Of a stretch of DNA of 64,000 bases, positions 17,322-26,192 are shown piece by piece. Numbering within the stretch: position 1 is the stretch's first letter; each line of letters starts with the position of its first letter. The stretch comes from Elusimicrobia bacterium GWA2_62_23. GTDB taxonomy: Bacteria > Elusimicrobiota > Elusimicrobia > Elusimicrobiales > UBA9959. The notes beneath the pieces are model-generated. The model did no database searches. It saw nothing but the letters and a program-made list of their open reading frames with translations, and had not been told where the DNA came from. Location: the NCBI GenBank assembly GCA_001799635.1, contig MGTV01000021.1:1-64000 (forward strand). The letters are read 5' to 3'. The position numbers and the translations under genes were made by a program.

Positions 17322-18965
17322 TTACGCGTGCGCTTTGGCGCCCAGGATGGCCTCCAGGTCCTTAGCGGCGGTGGTGGTAGGCATGATGTTGAACTTCTCT
17401 ATCAGCACCTTCAGCACGGCCGGGGTTACGAAGGCTGGCAGCGTGGGGCCGAGGCGGATGTTCTTGATGCCGAGGTGCAGCAGCGTCAGCAGGATGCAGA
17501 CGGCCTTCTGCTCGTACCAGGAGAGGATCAGCGAGAGCGGCAGGTCGTTCACGCCCACGTTGAAGGCTTTGGAGAGCGCTATGGCCACCTGGATGGCCGA
17601 GTAGGCGTCGTTGCACTGGCCCATGTCGAGCAGGCGCGGGATGCCGCCGATGTCGCCGAACTCCATCTTGTTGAAGCGGAACTTGCCGCAGGCGAGCGTC
17701 AGCACCACGGTGTCCTTCGGGGCCTGCTCGGCGAACTCGGTGTAGTAGTTGCGGCCGGGTTTGGCCCCGTCGCAACCGCCGACGAGGAAGAAGTGCTTCA
17801 GCTGCCCCGCCTTTACCGCGTCTATGACCTTGCCGGCCACGCCCATCACGGTGTTGTGGCCGAAGCCCACCAAGATGGTCTTGGGGTCGCCGTCCTCGGT
17901 GAACCCGGGGGCCTTGAGCGCGGCTTCCACGGCCGGGCCGAAGTCGCCGTTCTTGAGGTGCGTAACGCCGGGCCATTCCACCAGGCCGGTGGTGAAGATG
18001 CGGGCCTTGTAGCCGTCCAGCGGCTTCTGTATGCAGTTGGTGGTCATCACCACGGAGCCGGGGAAGACGTTGAATTCCTTCTGCTGGTCCTGCCAGGCGC
18101 CGCCGTAGTTGCCGGCCAGGTGCTTGTACTTCTTCAGGCCGGGGTAGCCGTGGGCGGGGAGCATTTCTCCGTGGGTGTACACGTTCACGCCCTTGCCCTC
18201 GGTCTGCTTAAGGATGTTCTCGAGGTCCTTGAGGTCGTGGCCGCTTACCAGCAGGGCCTTGCCCTTGAGGGGATTGATGCGCACGGGGGTGGGGACGGGG
18301 TGGCCGTAGGCGGTGGTGTTGGCTTTGTCGAGCAGCTCCATCACGCGCAGGTTCACCTCGCCGCATTTCATGTTGTAGCCGACGAGTTCGTCCACCGTGG
18401 GGTTGGGTTTCGTGAGGAAGTCCAGCGCCTCGTGGATGAAGGCGTAGACCTTCTCGTCTTCCTGGCCGAGGATGAGCGCGTGGTCCGCGTAGGCGGCCAT
18501 CCCCTTGAGGCCGTAGGTGAGCAGTTCCTGCAGGCCGGCGGCGTCGTCGCCGAGCGCCTTCTGGCGGGCCTGGATGCCCTTCTCGGGGGCCTCGGCCAGC
18601 AGGGCCTTGTAATCGGAGGGGGCGGTCCAGGCGGCCGGGCCGTCCAGCTTGGGGTTGCCGGCCAGGGCGCGGGCCTTGGCTTTAATTTCCTGCCCTTTCT
18701 GTATCTGCTGCGCTATGTTCTTGGGGTCGAAATTCACGTTGGTGACGGTGGTGAACAGGGCTTCCACCACGAACACGTCTATGGCGCGGTCGCGCTTGCC
18801 GGCCTTGGCGGCCTGGTGCGCGTACTGGCTTATGCCCTTGGCCTGCCAGAGCAGGAGGTCCTGCATCTTGGCCGTCTCGGGGTCCTTGCCGCAAACGCCA
18901 ACGGTGGCGCAGCCCTTGCCGCCCGCCGCCTGCTCGCACTGGTAACAGAACATATTGTCGCTCAT
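17322..18965 (-). CDS. hcp: Hybrid cluster protein (Hcp, nitric oxide / hydroxylamine reductase)
   Basis: A 547-residue Hcp of the class found in strict anaerobes. The N-terminal cluster motif has C7, C10, C19 and C25. The hybrid 4Fe-2S-2O cluster ligands are visible: GHDLKDLE, TTNC, GGCDGAKPGRN, LACGKFRFN, QCNDAYSA and the glutamate in ILSWYEQKA. It reduces nitric oxide or hydroxylamine and guards against nitrosative stress. It follows the Rrf2 regulator after 31 bases, so the two share the promoter at 19437-19465 and are probably derepressed by NO or redox stress. Confidence 0.95.
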   Translation of the reverse strand: MSDNMFCYQCEQAAGGKGCATVGVCGKDPETAKMQDLLLWQAKGISQYAHQAAKAGKRDRAIDVFVVEALFTTVTNVNFDPKNIAQQIQKGQEIKAKARALAGNPKLDGPAAWTAPSDYKALLAEAPEKGIQARQKALGDDAAGLQELLTYGLKGMAAYADHALILGQEDEKVYAFIHEALDFLTKPNPTVDELVGYNMKCGEVNLRVMELLDKANTTAYGHPVPTPVRINPLKGKALLVSGHDLKDLENILKQTEGKGVNVYTHGEMLPAHGYPGLKKYKHLAGNYGGAWQDQQKEFNVFPGSVVMTTNCIQKPLDGYKARIFTTGLVEWPGVTHLKNGDFGPAVEAALKAPGFTEDGDPKTILVGFGHNTVMGVAGKVIDAVKAGQLKHFFLVGGCDGAKPGRNYYTEFAEQAPKDTVVLTLACGKFRFNKMEFGDIGGIPRLLDMGQCNDAYSAIQVAIALSKAFNVGVNDLPLSLILSWYEQKAVCILLTLLHLGIKNIRLGPTLPAFVTPAVLKVLIEKFNIMPTTTAAKDLEAILGAKAHA

Positions 18966-18996
18966 TATTTATCTCCTTATATATACCGAGTTTAAA

Positions 18997-19401
18997 TCAC
19001 TTCCGCTTGGAAAACTCCGAAATTTTGCCGTCCAGTACCGCGTCGAAGCGCCTGTTGGTATCCTCCAGGAAGCGGCCGAACATGCAGTCCTTGTGGCGGC
19101 ACACCTTGGCGCCCATCAGGCAGGCGTGCAGTTTTACCGGGCCGTCAATGGCCGTCATGAAATCGCGTACGGTGGCCTTTTTCCCGGAGGGGGAAAGGGT
19201 GAAGCCGCCTTTGGGGCCGCGTACCGGGACTACCAGACCGGAGCGGGTCAGCTGCTGCAGCACCTTGGACAGGTGGTTATAGGAAACGCCCAGGGCTTTG
19301 GCTATTTCCTGCGCGGAGCGCAGGCCGGGGCGCCCGGCCAGATAGTCCGCGGCGTGCAGGGCTATGGCGGCGGCTTCCGAGATCTTGAGTATGGTCTGCA
19401 T
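18997..19401 (-). CDS. Rrf2-family regulator with three cysteines
   Basis: A 134-residue regulator with an N-terminal winged helix (SAQEIAKALGVSYNHLSKVLQQLTRSGLV, about 29-57) and the wing RGPKGGFTL. C94, C101 and C106 form the cluster-binding trio seen in NsrR and IscR-like sensors, with C-x6-C-x4-C spacing, slightly unlike either. It lies directly upstream of hcp on the same strand and its own promoter carries a palindrome across the -10, so autoregulated repression of the pair is the simplest model. NO sensing is inferred from the partner gene. Confidence 0.9.
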   Translation of the reverse strand: MQTILKISEAAAIALHAADYLAGRPGLRSAQEIAKALGVSYNHLSKVLQQLTRSGLVVPVRGPKGGFTLSPSGKKATVRDFMTAIDGPVKLHACLMGAKVCRHKDCMFGRFLEDTNRRFDAVLDGKISEFSKRK

Positions 19402-19429
19402 GTCCGTGGCGGCTCCTTAAATGGTATTG

Positions 19430-19465
19430 TGGTATAACTATACCAATATATCCGGAAAGTGTCAA
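19430..19465 (-). promoter_or_regulatory. Promoter and palindromic operator of the Rrf2-hcp operon
   Basis: On the minus strand TTGACA (19460-19465) and TATAGT (19437-19442) are 17 bases apart, with an extended -10 TGG. A perfect palindrome TGGTATA-AC-TATACCA (19430-19445) covers the -10, a classic repressor position. A further half site GGTAT lies at 19423-19427. The repressor is most likely the Rrf2 protein made from this transcript. Confidence 0.8.
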
Positions 19466-19537
19466 GGGCCTTTTGACCCGCTAAAAAAGCGTATTGCCCT
19501 GTTTTTGCCGTTCCCCGTCTGGCGGCGCGCGCCGGAT

Positions 19538-19566
19538 TTGTGCCTCGGGATTTAAAATCGTAGAAT
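19538..19566 (+). promoter_or_regulatory. Putative promoter of the purine operon
   Basis: TTGTGC (19538-19543) and TAGAAT (19561-19566) are 17 bases apart. The predicted start near 19573 leaves a leader of about 36 bases before purE, too short for a purine riboswitch. No PurR-like palindrome is seen. Confidence 0.5.
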
Positions 19567-19608
19567 ATCCGTGCTGTAATACTTCCAATTCCCGGTTAAG
19601 AGGTGCGT

Positions 19609-20124
19609 ATGCTTAAAGCAGCCATCGTCATGGGAAGCGATTCTGACCTGGGAGTATTGTCGGCTGCCGCCAAGGTCCTCGAACAGTTCAAAGTTCCCTT
19701 CGAAATAAAGATACTTTCCGCCCACCGCACCACGCGGGAGGCGCTCGCTTTCGTTTCCTCGGCCGAAAAGAACGGCTTCGGGGTGGTCATAGCCGGGGCC
19801 GGGGGGGCCGCGCACCTGCCGGGCGTGCTGGCCGCCGCCACCGCGCTGCCGGTCATAGGCGTGCCGGTGAACGCCACGCCGCTGGGCGGCCTGGACGCGC
19901 TGCTTTCCATAGCGCAGATGCCGGCCGGCATCCCGGTGGCCACCGTGGCCGTGAACGGCGCCAGGAACGCCGGGCTCCTGGCCGTGCAGATCCTGGCGGT
20001 GGGAGAGAGATCGCTCCGGGCCAAATTTAAAGCGTATCGCGGGGCCATGAAGAAGGAAGTGCTCGCCAAGAACGCCCGCCTCGGCAAGATAGGATTTGTT
20101 AAGTACCTGAAAGCCATGAAGTAG
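19609..20124 (+). CDS. purE: N5-carboxyaminoimidazole ribonucleotide mutase
   Basis: A 171-residue PurE, first gene of the purine cluster. ATG at 19609 is preferred over the GTG at 19603 because AAGAGG (19598-19603) is then correctly spaced. GSDSD near the N-terminus, KILSAHRTT and GAGGAAHLPG are the class I signatures, so it should rearrange N5-CAIR to CAIR. The PurK enzyme that makes N5-CAIR is not encoded in the window, which is unusual for a class I PurE beside so many pur genes. Confidence 0.93.
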   Translation: MLKAAIVMGSDSDLGVLSAAAKVLEQFKVPFEIKILSAHRTTREALAFVSSAEKNGFGVVIAGAGGAAHLPGVLAAATALPVIGVPVNATPLGGLDALLSIAQMPAGIPVATVAVNGARNAGLLAVQILAVGERSLRAKFKAYRGAMKKEVLAKNARLGKIGFVKYLKAMK

Positions 20125-20170
20125 CAGTCAGCTGTTGCGCGGGCCGGCAGTCTACCGAAAGGAGATGCGC

Positions 20171-21043
20171 ATGCTTGAGCTGAAGTTGATGCATAAGGGG
20201 AAAGTCAGGGACTTGTATTCCGCCGGGGAGAAGTATCTCCTCATAGTTTCATCCGACCGTATTTCCGCCTTCGATTTCATCCTGCCCACGCCCGTCCCCG
20301 GCAAGGGCGCCCTCCTCAATAAGATAAGCAAGTTCTGGTTCGACCGGACCGGCCATATAATAAAAAACCATATCGTCTCCACGGAGATAGAGGATATCCG
20401 CGGCCGTGTTTCGGCCCCGGCCGGCTTCGACTGGGAGTACATGCGCGGCCGGGCCATGCTGGTGCACCGCGCCAAACGCGTGGATTTCGAATGCGTGGTG
20501 CGCGGGTATATCACCGGCTCGGGCTGGAAGGAATACCTGAAACAGGGCAGCGTCTGCGGCCTGAAGCTGCCCGCGGGGCTTAAAGAGGCCCAGAAGCTGC
20601 CCGAGCCGCTGTTCACGCCCACCACCAAGGCCGACCAGGGCCACGACGAGAACGTGACCTTCGAGACCATGGCCGCCGCGCTGGCGCCGGGCCTGGCCCT
20701 TACTATAAAGGAGACTAGCCTCGCCCTCTATAAATTCGCGGCGGAGCACCTGGAACGGCGCGGCATCCTGCTGGCCGACACCAAGTTGGAGTTCGGCCTG
20801 CTGGACGGCGAACTGATCCTCATAGACGAGGCGCTGACCCCGGATTCCTCGCGCTTCTGGGACGCCGCCAGGTATAAAACGGGGACCAGCCCCGCGAGTT
20901 ACGACAAGCAGTACGTCCGGGACTGGCTGGAGGGGAGCGGCTGGGACAAGAAGTCCGCCCCGCCCGGGCTGCCCGAGGAAGTAGTGCAGGGCACCCTCGA
21001 AAAATACGAGGAGGCCCTGCAAAAAATAACCGAAGCCGGGTGA
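20171..21043 (+). CDS. purC: SAICAR synthase
   Basis: A 290-residue enzyme joining aspartate to CAIR with ATP. Start: GAAAGGAG (20157-20164) is six bases from ATG 20171 but touches the alternative ATG at 20165, so 20171 is chosen. Motifs include GKVRDLY, SSDRISAFD, RGYITGSGWKEY, TPTTKADQGHDEN and DEALTPDSSRFW. The length of about 290 fits the longer PurC type of yeast and many bacteria rather than the 237-residue E. coli form. Its stop codon lies inside the loop of a terminator hairpin. Confidence 0.93.
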   Translation: MLELKLMHKGKVRDLYSAGEKYLLIVSSDRISAFDFILPTPVPGKGALLNKISKFWFDRTGHIIKNHIVSTEIEDIRGRVSAPAGFDWEYMRGRAMLVHRAKRVDFECVVRGYITGSGWKEYLKQGSVCGLKLPAGLKEAQKLPEPLFTPTTKADQGHDENVTFETMAAALAPGLALTIKETSLALYKFAAEHLERRGILLADTKLEFGLLDGELILIDEALTPDSSRFWDAARYKTGTSPASYDKQYVRDWLEGSGWDKKSAPPGLPEEVVQGTLEKYEEALQKITEAG

Positions 21044-21069
21044 AGTGCCGCCCGGCTTCTTCTTTTATC
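21032..21069 (+). terminator. Intrinsic terminator overlapping the purC stop
   Basis: Stem GAAGCCGGG (21032-21040) with CCCGGCTTC (21051-21059), ten-base loop, then TTCTTTTAT. The purC TGA is in the loop (21041-21043), so ribosomes finishing purC would melt it. It may tune expression of purE-purC relative to purS onwards. Confidence 0.75.
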
Positions 21070-21072
21070 CCG

Positions 21073-21210
21073 AATTCTGCGTTCGCAGAATTCCACGGAA
21101 GCCGGAGGCTGACGGGTCGAGGACAAGCGCTATGCGCGACAGTCCAAGAGGGTGTATGCCGCACGCAGTGCCCGAGCTATGCGAGGGAAAAGTCCCATCG
21201 GGAACTTTTC
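21073..21210 (+). repeat. Structured intergenic element between purC and purS
   Basis: The 187-base gap has no convincing gene. It holds a string of hairpins: GAATTCTGC/GCAGAATTC with a four-base loop, a nested GGAC..GCGC-TAT-GCGC..GTCC, GCAC-GCA-GTGC, and an imperfect GAAAAGT..ACTTTTC stem at 21187-21210. The look is that of a non-coding repeat element. An ORF across it (21040-21234) has no ribosome site and no family. Confidence 0.5.
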
Positions 21211-21230
21211 GGCGATATTAGGGAGACAGC

Positions 21231-21680
21231 ATGATAATCGAGATACGGACCAAAGAGAAATACGCGAAAAACGAGGAGGCCGGTTTCATAGGCCGCATGG
21301 CGCACGCCGGGCTTAAGGTGAAGGCCGCGCGGCTTTCGCGCCTCTACCGGGTGGAGGCGCCTTTCAGCCGGGCCGAGTTCGGCCGGCTGGGCGCCGACCT
21401 GCTGACCGACAAGATAACGGAACATTACTCGCTCTCGCAATGGCGGCCGGGTCTCAAAAAGGCCTGGCGGGTGGAGGTCTGGCTGAAAGACTCCGTCACC
21501 GACGTGGTGGGGGAAAGCGTGAAGGGAGCCATAGCGGACATGCTCGGCAAGGAGCCGGAAACCGTCAGGTTCGGGCACGCCTACTACGTGGCGTGCGAGT
21601 CGGAGGTTAAGCTCAGGCACGCCGTGGCCAGGACACTGGTCAACGAGACGGTCAATAAGTTCAGGATCGGGAAAATATGA
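21231..21680 (+). CDS. purS: FGAM synthase subunit PurS, double-length
   Basis: A 149-residue protein, about twice the usual 80 residues of PurS. The second half (from about residue 80, VEVWLKDSVTDVVGESVKGAIADML, then VRFGHAYYV) is a normal PurS domain. The first half (about 1-70, ending LLTDKITEHYSL) resembles the first part of the PurS-like domain of large PurL, so this looks like a fused pair that would replace the PurS dimer. It bridges PurL and PurQ. A GGGAGA ribosome site precedes ATG 21231, and the gene overlaps purL by four bases. Confidence 0.85.
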   Translation: MIIEIRTKEKYAKNEEAGFIGRMAHAGLKVKAARLSRLYRVEAPFSRAEFGRLGADLLTDKITEHYSLSQWRPGLKKAWRVEVWLKDSVTDVVGESVKGAIADMLGKEPETVRFGHAYYVACESEVKLRHAVARTLVNETVNKFRIGKI

Positions 21681-24061
21681 AAGATAAACTCGCCAATTTT
21701 AATTCGCTGCCTAAAAAAGAACTGGAAGCCCTGGACCGGGCGGCCGGTTGGTCGCTTAACTTAACGGAACTCTCCGAGGTGCAGCGGCAATTCCGCAAAA
21801 TGGGCCGCCAGCCTGCGCGGGGCGAGCTGGAGACCATAGCCCAGACCTGGTCCGAGCACTGCAAGCACAAAACTTTTTCCGGGCCGGTGATTTTTCGGGC
21901 CGGCGCGAAGGTGAAACGCTACAAGAACCTGTTCAAGGAGACCATCGTAAAGGCCACCCGGTCGCTGAACAGAAAATGGTGCCTTTCCGTCTTCACCGAC
22001 AACGCCGGCATAGTGGAATTCGGCAAGACCGGGAAATGGGGCCTGGCCTTCAAGGCGGAGACGCATAACCATCCCTGCGCGGTGGAGCCCTACGGCGGCG
22101 CCGAGACCGGCGTGGGCGGCGTGATCCGCGACATTTTGGGCGTAGGCCTGGGCGCCAAGCCCGTGCTGAACACCGACACTTTCTGTTTCGGACGGCTGGA
22201 CACTAAGAAGCGGCTGCCCAAGAACGCCCTGGCGCCGGGGCGGGTGATGCGCGGCGTGGTGGAGGGGGTACGCGACTACGGCAACCGCATAGGCATCCCC
22301 ACGGCGGCCGGCGGCCTCTATTTCGACGACGGCTACCTTTTGAACCCGCTGGTCTATGTGGGCTGCGCCGGGCTGATACCGGTGGATAAGATAGGAAAAC
22401 GCGTGATCCCCGGGGACTTGATAGTCTCAATAGGCGGCCGCACCGGCCGCGACGGCATACACGGCGCCACTTTCTCCTCGGCCAACATAGACGAAGAGAC
22501 CACCGCCTCCGCGGTGCAGATAGGCCACGCGGTGAACGAGAAGAAGGCGCTGGACGTACTGATGCGCGCCCGCGACCTGGGCCTCTATAACGCGGTAACC
22601 GACTGCGGCGCGGGCGGGTTCTCGTCGGCCATAGGCGAGCTCGGTTCGGAGACCGGCGCTCGCGTGCGGCTGGATAAAGCCCTTTTGAAGGATACCCGCA
22701 TAGAGCCGTGGGAGATCTGGGTGTCCGAGTCGCAGGAGCGCATGATCCTTTCGGTGCCCAAGGCGAAACTCAGGCGGCTGGCGGCCATACTGGACGCCGA
22801 GAACTGCGAGTATTGCGTGCTGGGGGAATTCCCCGGAGACGGGCGCCTGTTGGTGACGCACGGCGAAGAACGGATAGTCGACCTGCCCATGGCTTTCCTG
22901 CACGGCGGCGTGCCTAACTTCGAAAAGCCGGCCGAGGCGCGCAAGGTCAAGATCTCATGCAAACCTCCGGCCGCGCCGAAGGGCGGTTACGCCAAAGTCC
23001 TCGCGGACCTGCTGGCGCATCCCAACGTCTGCTCGCGGCACTCGGTGATAACCCAGTACGACCACGAGGTGCAGGGCGGCACCGTGGGCAAGCCCTTACA
23101 GGGCAGGTACGGCGACGGGCCCGGCGACGCCGCCGTGATCTGGCCGCAGGCCGCCACGCTGGACCTCAAAGACTTTTCCGGCTTCGCCGTGGCTCACGGT
23201 TTCGCCCCGGCAGTGGGGCGCATAGACCCTTACCAGATGGCCCTGCACTCCATAGACGAGGCGGTGCGCAACCTCCTCTGCTCGGGGGCGGATATTTCCC
23301 GCACCGCCATACTGGACAACTTCTGCGCCGCCAGCCCCCGCGACCCGCGGGTGATGGGCGACCTGGTGCTGGCCGCCGAGGGCTGCTACGACGGAGCCAT
23401 GGCCTACGGGGCGCCGTTCATCTCCGGCAAGGACAGCTTCTATAACCAGTCCCGGGACGCCGACGGGAAAGAATACCCGATACCGATATCCCTCCTTATC
23501 TCCGCCACCGCCCCGGTGGAGGACGTGCGCCGGTCCGTTACCATGAACTTCAAGGAGCCGGGTAACCCGGTGTTCCTGGCCGGGGTCTCCCTGCGCGGCA
23601 TGGGCGGCGCGGTTTACGGCGAGATCATCGCCTGCGCGAATAACGCGGTGGCGCCCCTGGACATGAAGGCCGCGGTGAAGCTCTATTCGGCCATAGCGCG
23701 GGCCATGCGCTCAGGCTGTGTAGTAGCCGCCCACGACGTGTCCCAGGGCGGCCTGGCCGTGACGCTAGCCGAAATGGCCTTCTCCGGAGGGCTCGGCGCC
23801 GAGCTGGACCTCACCGGCGCCTCCCGCGAGGACGGGCTTACGCCGGTGGAACTCCTCTTCGGTGAAAGCCCCGCGCGGCTGGTGCTGGAAGTGGACAAGA
23901 GCAGGGAGACCGAGTTCCTGCGGCTGGTAAAAGGGCTGCCCGTGGCTGAGATAGGCCGCGTGAACGAGGAACCGGAGCTTTCGGTGCACGACGGGGGGGA
24001 GGCGCTCTTCTCCTCAGATATCGGCGCGCTTAAGGCCAGCTGGAAGAAGGAACTGATATGA
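21677..24061 (+). CDS. purL: FGAM synthase, catalytic subunit PurL
   Basis: A 794-residue small-type PurL that converts FGAR to FGAM with ATP and ammonia from PurQ. Motifs: TWSEHCKHKTF near residue 55, KAETHNHPCAVEPYGGAETGVGG, the second half-site HDVSQGGLAVTLAEMAFSG near the C-terminus. It is slightly longer than the common 720-750. It overlaps purS upstream and purQ downstream by four bases each, so the three subunits are made together. Confidence 0.95.
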   Translation: MKDKLANFNSLPKKELEALDRAAGWSLNLTELSEVQRQFRKMGRQPARGELETIAQTWSEHCKHKTFSGPVIFRAGAKVKRYKNLFKETIVKATRSLNRKWCLSVFTDNAGIVEFGKTGKWGLAFKAETHNHPCAVEPYGGAETGVGGVIRDILGVGLGAKPVLNTDTFCFGRLDTKKRLPKNALAPGRVMRGVVEGVRDYGNRIGIPTAAGGLYFDDGYLLNPLVYVGCAGLIPVDKIGKRVIPGDLIVSIGGRTGRDGIHGATFSSANIDEETTASAVQIGHAVNEKKALDVLMRARDLGLYNAVTDCGAGGFSSAIGELGSETGARVRLDKALLKDTRIEPWEIWVSESQERMILSVPKAKLRRLAAILDAENCEYCVLGEFPGDGRLLVTHGEERIVDLPMAFLHGGVPNFEKPAEARKVKISCKPPAAPKGGYAKVLADLLAHPNVCSRHSVITQYDHEVQGGTVGKPLQGRYGDGPGDAAVIWPQAATLDLKDFSGFAVAHGFAPAVGRIDPYQMALHSIDEAVRNLLCSGADISRTAILDNFCAASPRDPRVMGDLVLAAEGCYDGAMAYGAPFISGKDSFYNQSRDADGKEYPIPISLLISATAPVEDVRRSVTMNFKEPGNPVFLAGVSLRGMGGAVYGEIIACANNAVAPLDMKAAVKLYSAIARAMRSGCVVAAHDVSQGGLAVTLAEMAFSGGLGAELDLTGASREDGLTPVELLFGESPARLVLEVDKSRETEFLRLVKGLPVAEIGRVNEEPELSVHDGGEALFSSDIGALKASWKKELI

Positions 24062-24798
24062 AAAGACCCAAAGCCATAGTGCTGCGCGGCACGGCCACCA
24101 ACTGCGACATAGAAACGGCCAATTCCTTCAGGTACACGGGGGCCGAACCGGAGCTGGTGCATATCAACCAGCTCCTGGCCGGCGAAAAGAAGGTGCTGGA
24201 TTACGACCTCATGGCCTTTCCCGGCGGTTTTTCCTACGGCGACGACATTTCCGCCGGCAAGATCTACGCCGTGAAGATGGCTAAACTCGCCAAAGACTTC
24301 GAAAGGTTCATAAAAGACCGCCGGCCGGTGATAGGCATCTGCAACGGCTTCCAGATCCTGGTGAAGACCGGTTTCCTGCCGGAGAACAGGGGCAACGCCC
24401 AGGTGGCCACCCTCTACACCAACGACTGCGGACACTTCCTGGCCAAGTGGATCAAGTTGAAGGTGAACCCGAAGAGTCCCTGTATCTTCACTAAGGGCCT
24501 GCCCGCGGAAATAGAGCTGCCCATGGCCCACGGCGAGGGGAAGTTCATAATGGAGGATAAGGCCCGGCTGGCCGCGCTGGTAAAAAGCGAGCTCCACGCC
24601 CTGACCTACGTCGAGAATCCCAACGGGTCCATGCTGGACATCGCCGGCATAACCAACGCCGCGGGGACCTGCTTCGGCCTCATGCCCCATCCCGAACGGA
24701 ATTTCTTCCCCTGGCAGAACCCGGACCGGCCGGCGGCACGGGCGGCTGAGGCGGCGGGGTTCCAATTCTTCAGGAACGCGGTCGAGTACGTGAGGTAA
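24058..24798 (+). CDS. purQ: FGAM synthase, glutaminase subunit PurQ
   Basis: A 246-residue class I glutamine amidotransferase. The nucleophile is the cysteine in GICNGFQIL (about 93-101), and the His-Glu pair is in MPHPERNFF near residue 202. FPGGFSYGDD is the PurQ-specific block. It delivers ammonia to PurL, with which it overlaps by four bases. All catalytic residues are present. Confidence 0.95.
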   Translation: MKRPKAIVLRGTATNCDIETANSFRYTGAEPELVHINQLLAGEKKVLDYDLMAFPGGFSYGDDISAGKIYAVKMAKLAKDFERFIKDRRPVIGICNGFQILVKTGFLPENRGNAQVATLYTNDCGHFLAKWIKLKVNPKSPCIFTKGLPAEIELPMAHGEGKFIMEDKARLAALVKSELHALTYVENPNGSMLDIAGITNAAGTCFGLMPHPERNFFPWQNPDRPAARAAEAAGFQFFRNAVEYVR

Positions 24799-24800
24799 AC

Positions 24801-26192
24801 ATGTGCGGAATATTCGGCATAACCGACAATAAGAACGCGGCCAGGCTCTCCTACGTGGGCCTGTTCACCCTCCAGCACCGTGGGCAGGAGTCGGCCGGCA
24901 TAGCGACCGACGACCACGGGCGCCTGGTTTCCCATAACGGCATGGGGCTGGTGAACGAGGTGTTCACCAACGATACCCTCGAAAGACTCGAGGGCCGCAA
25001 CGCCATCGGCCATGTGCGCTACTCCACTACCGGGTCGAGCCACATCAAGAACGCCCAGCCGCTCGCGCTGACTTCCTGCCTGGGCGAGGTGGCCGTGGCC
25101 CATAACGGCAATATCACCAACGCCGACAGGCTGAAGGCCGGGCTGCAGAAGTCGGGCGCCATCTTCCAGTCGTCGAGCGACAGCGAGGTGATACTCCACC
25201 TGGCGGCCCGCTACCGCGGCCGCACCCTGGAGGACACGCTGGCTAAGAACCTGCCCAAGCTTTCCGGGGCCTACGCTTTTCTTTTCATGACGCCGGGCAA
25301 GGTGATAGGGGCCCGCGACCCCTACGGCTACCGGCCGCTGGTGCTGGGGAAGTTGGGGAGATCCTATATCCTGGCTTCCGAAACCTGCGCCATTGAAGTG
25401 GCTGGCGGCACGATAGTGCGCGAGATAGAGCCGGGGGAAATGGTGGTTATCTCCGGCGGCAAACTCAGGTCAAAGCGTTTCGCGCCGGCTAAGAAGCGTA
25501 CCCGCTGCGTTTTCGAACAGGTCTATTTCGCCAGGCCCGACTCGGTGGCGGTCGGCCGCTCCGTGCAGACGGCGCGCTACGAGATAGGCGCCATGCTGGC
25601 CCGTGAGCTGAAAGACGTTAAGGCCGACCTGGTTTCCGGCGTGCCGGATTCCGGCACCGTCTACGCGCTGGGCTACGCCAAAGAGTCCGGCATTCCCTAC
25701 CAGACCGCCTTCATGCGCAACCATTACACCGGCCGCTCGTTCATACAGCCCGACCAGAAGCTGCGGGAGTTCACGGCCCACCTCAAGCTGGCCCCTATAC
25801 GCGACGTTATAAAGGGCAGGACCGTGATCCTGATAGACGACTCCCTGGTGCGCGGCACCACCTCCCGCAAGATAGTGAAGAACCTAAAACGCTGCGGGGC
25901 TAAGAAGGTCATCATGGCCATCGCCTCGCCGCCCATAGTCTCGCCCTGCTATTTCGGCATAGACACCCCGACGAAGGGGGAGCTGATAGCGAACCAGCTC
26001 AGCCTGGAGAAGATCCGCCGCTTCATAGGAGCCGACGCCCTCCATTACCTCTCGCTGCCCAGCCTGATAGAGGCCTGCGGCGACCACAATGACCGGGATT
26101 TCTGCGTGTCCTGCTTTACCGGCAAGTACAATGCCTGCGCAGGTGCCGCATCAAAGGGCTATGCCCATCAGGCGGCGATGGAGGCCCTGTGA
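24801..26192 (+). CDS. purF: Amidophosphoribosyltransferase
   Basis: A 463-residue enzyme for the first step of purine synthesis (PRPP plus glutamine to phosphoribosylamine). The N-terminal nucleophile is C2 in MCGIFGI, without the propeptide seen in Bacillus. LQHRGQESAGIA, GHVRYSTTGSS and the PRPP loop VILIDDSLVRGTTSRKIV are present. Cysteines towards the C-terminus (CYFGID, CVSCFTGKYNAC) match the FeS-containing PurF type of Bacillus. It starts two bases after purQ and overlaps purD by four. Confidence 0.95.
   Translation: MCGIFGITDNKNAARLSYVGLFTLQHRGQESAGIATDDHGRLVSHNGMGLVNEVFTNDTLERLEGRNAIGHVRYSTTGSSHIKNAQPLALTSCLGEVAVAHNGNITNADRLKAGLQKSGAIFQSSSDSEVILHLAARYRGRTLEDTLAKNLPKLSGAYAFLFMTPGKVIGARDPYGYRPLVLGKLGRSYILASETCAIEVAGGTIVREIEPGEMVVISGGKLRSKRFAPAKKRTRCVFEQVYFARPDSVAVGRSVQTARYEIGAMLARELKDVKADLVSGVPDSGTVYALGYAKESGIPYQTAFMRNHYTGRSFIQPDQKLREFTAHLKLAPIRDVIKGRTVILIDDSLVRGTTSRKIVKNLKRCGAKKVIMAIASPPIVSPCYFGIDTPTKGELIANQLSLEKIRRFIGADALHYLSLPSLIEACGDHNDRDFCVSCFTGKYNACAGAASKGYAHQAAMEAL

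Noticed and set aside
19466-19608. Purine riboswitch or PurR operator upstream of purE
   Set aside because: No three-way-junction pattern with conserved loops and no PurR-type palindrome is seen; the predicted leader is about 36 bases.
21040-21234. Possible 64-residue protein between purC and purS
   Set aside because: It starts in the loop of the purC terminator, lacks a ribosome site, and its sequence is explained by a chain of hairpins.
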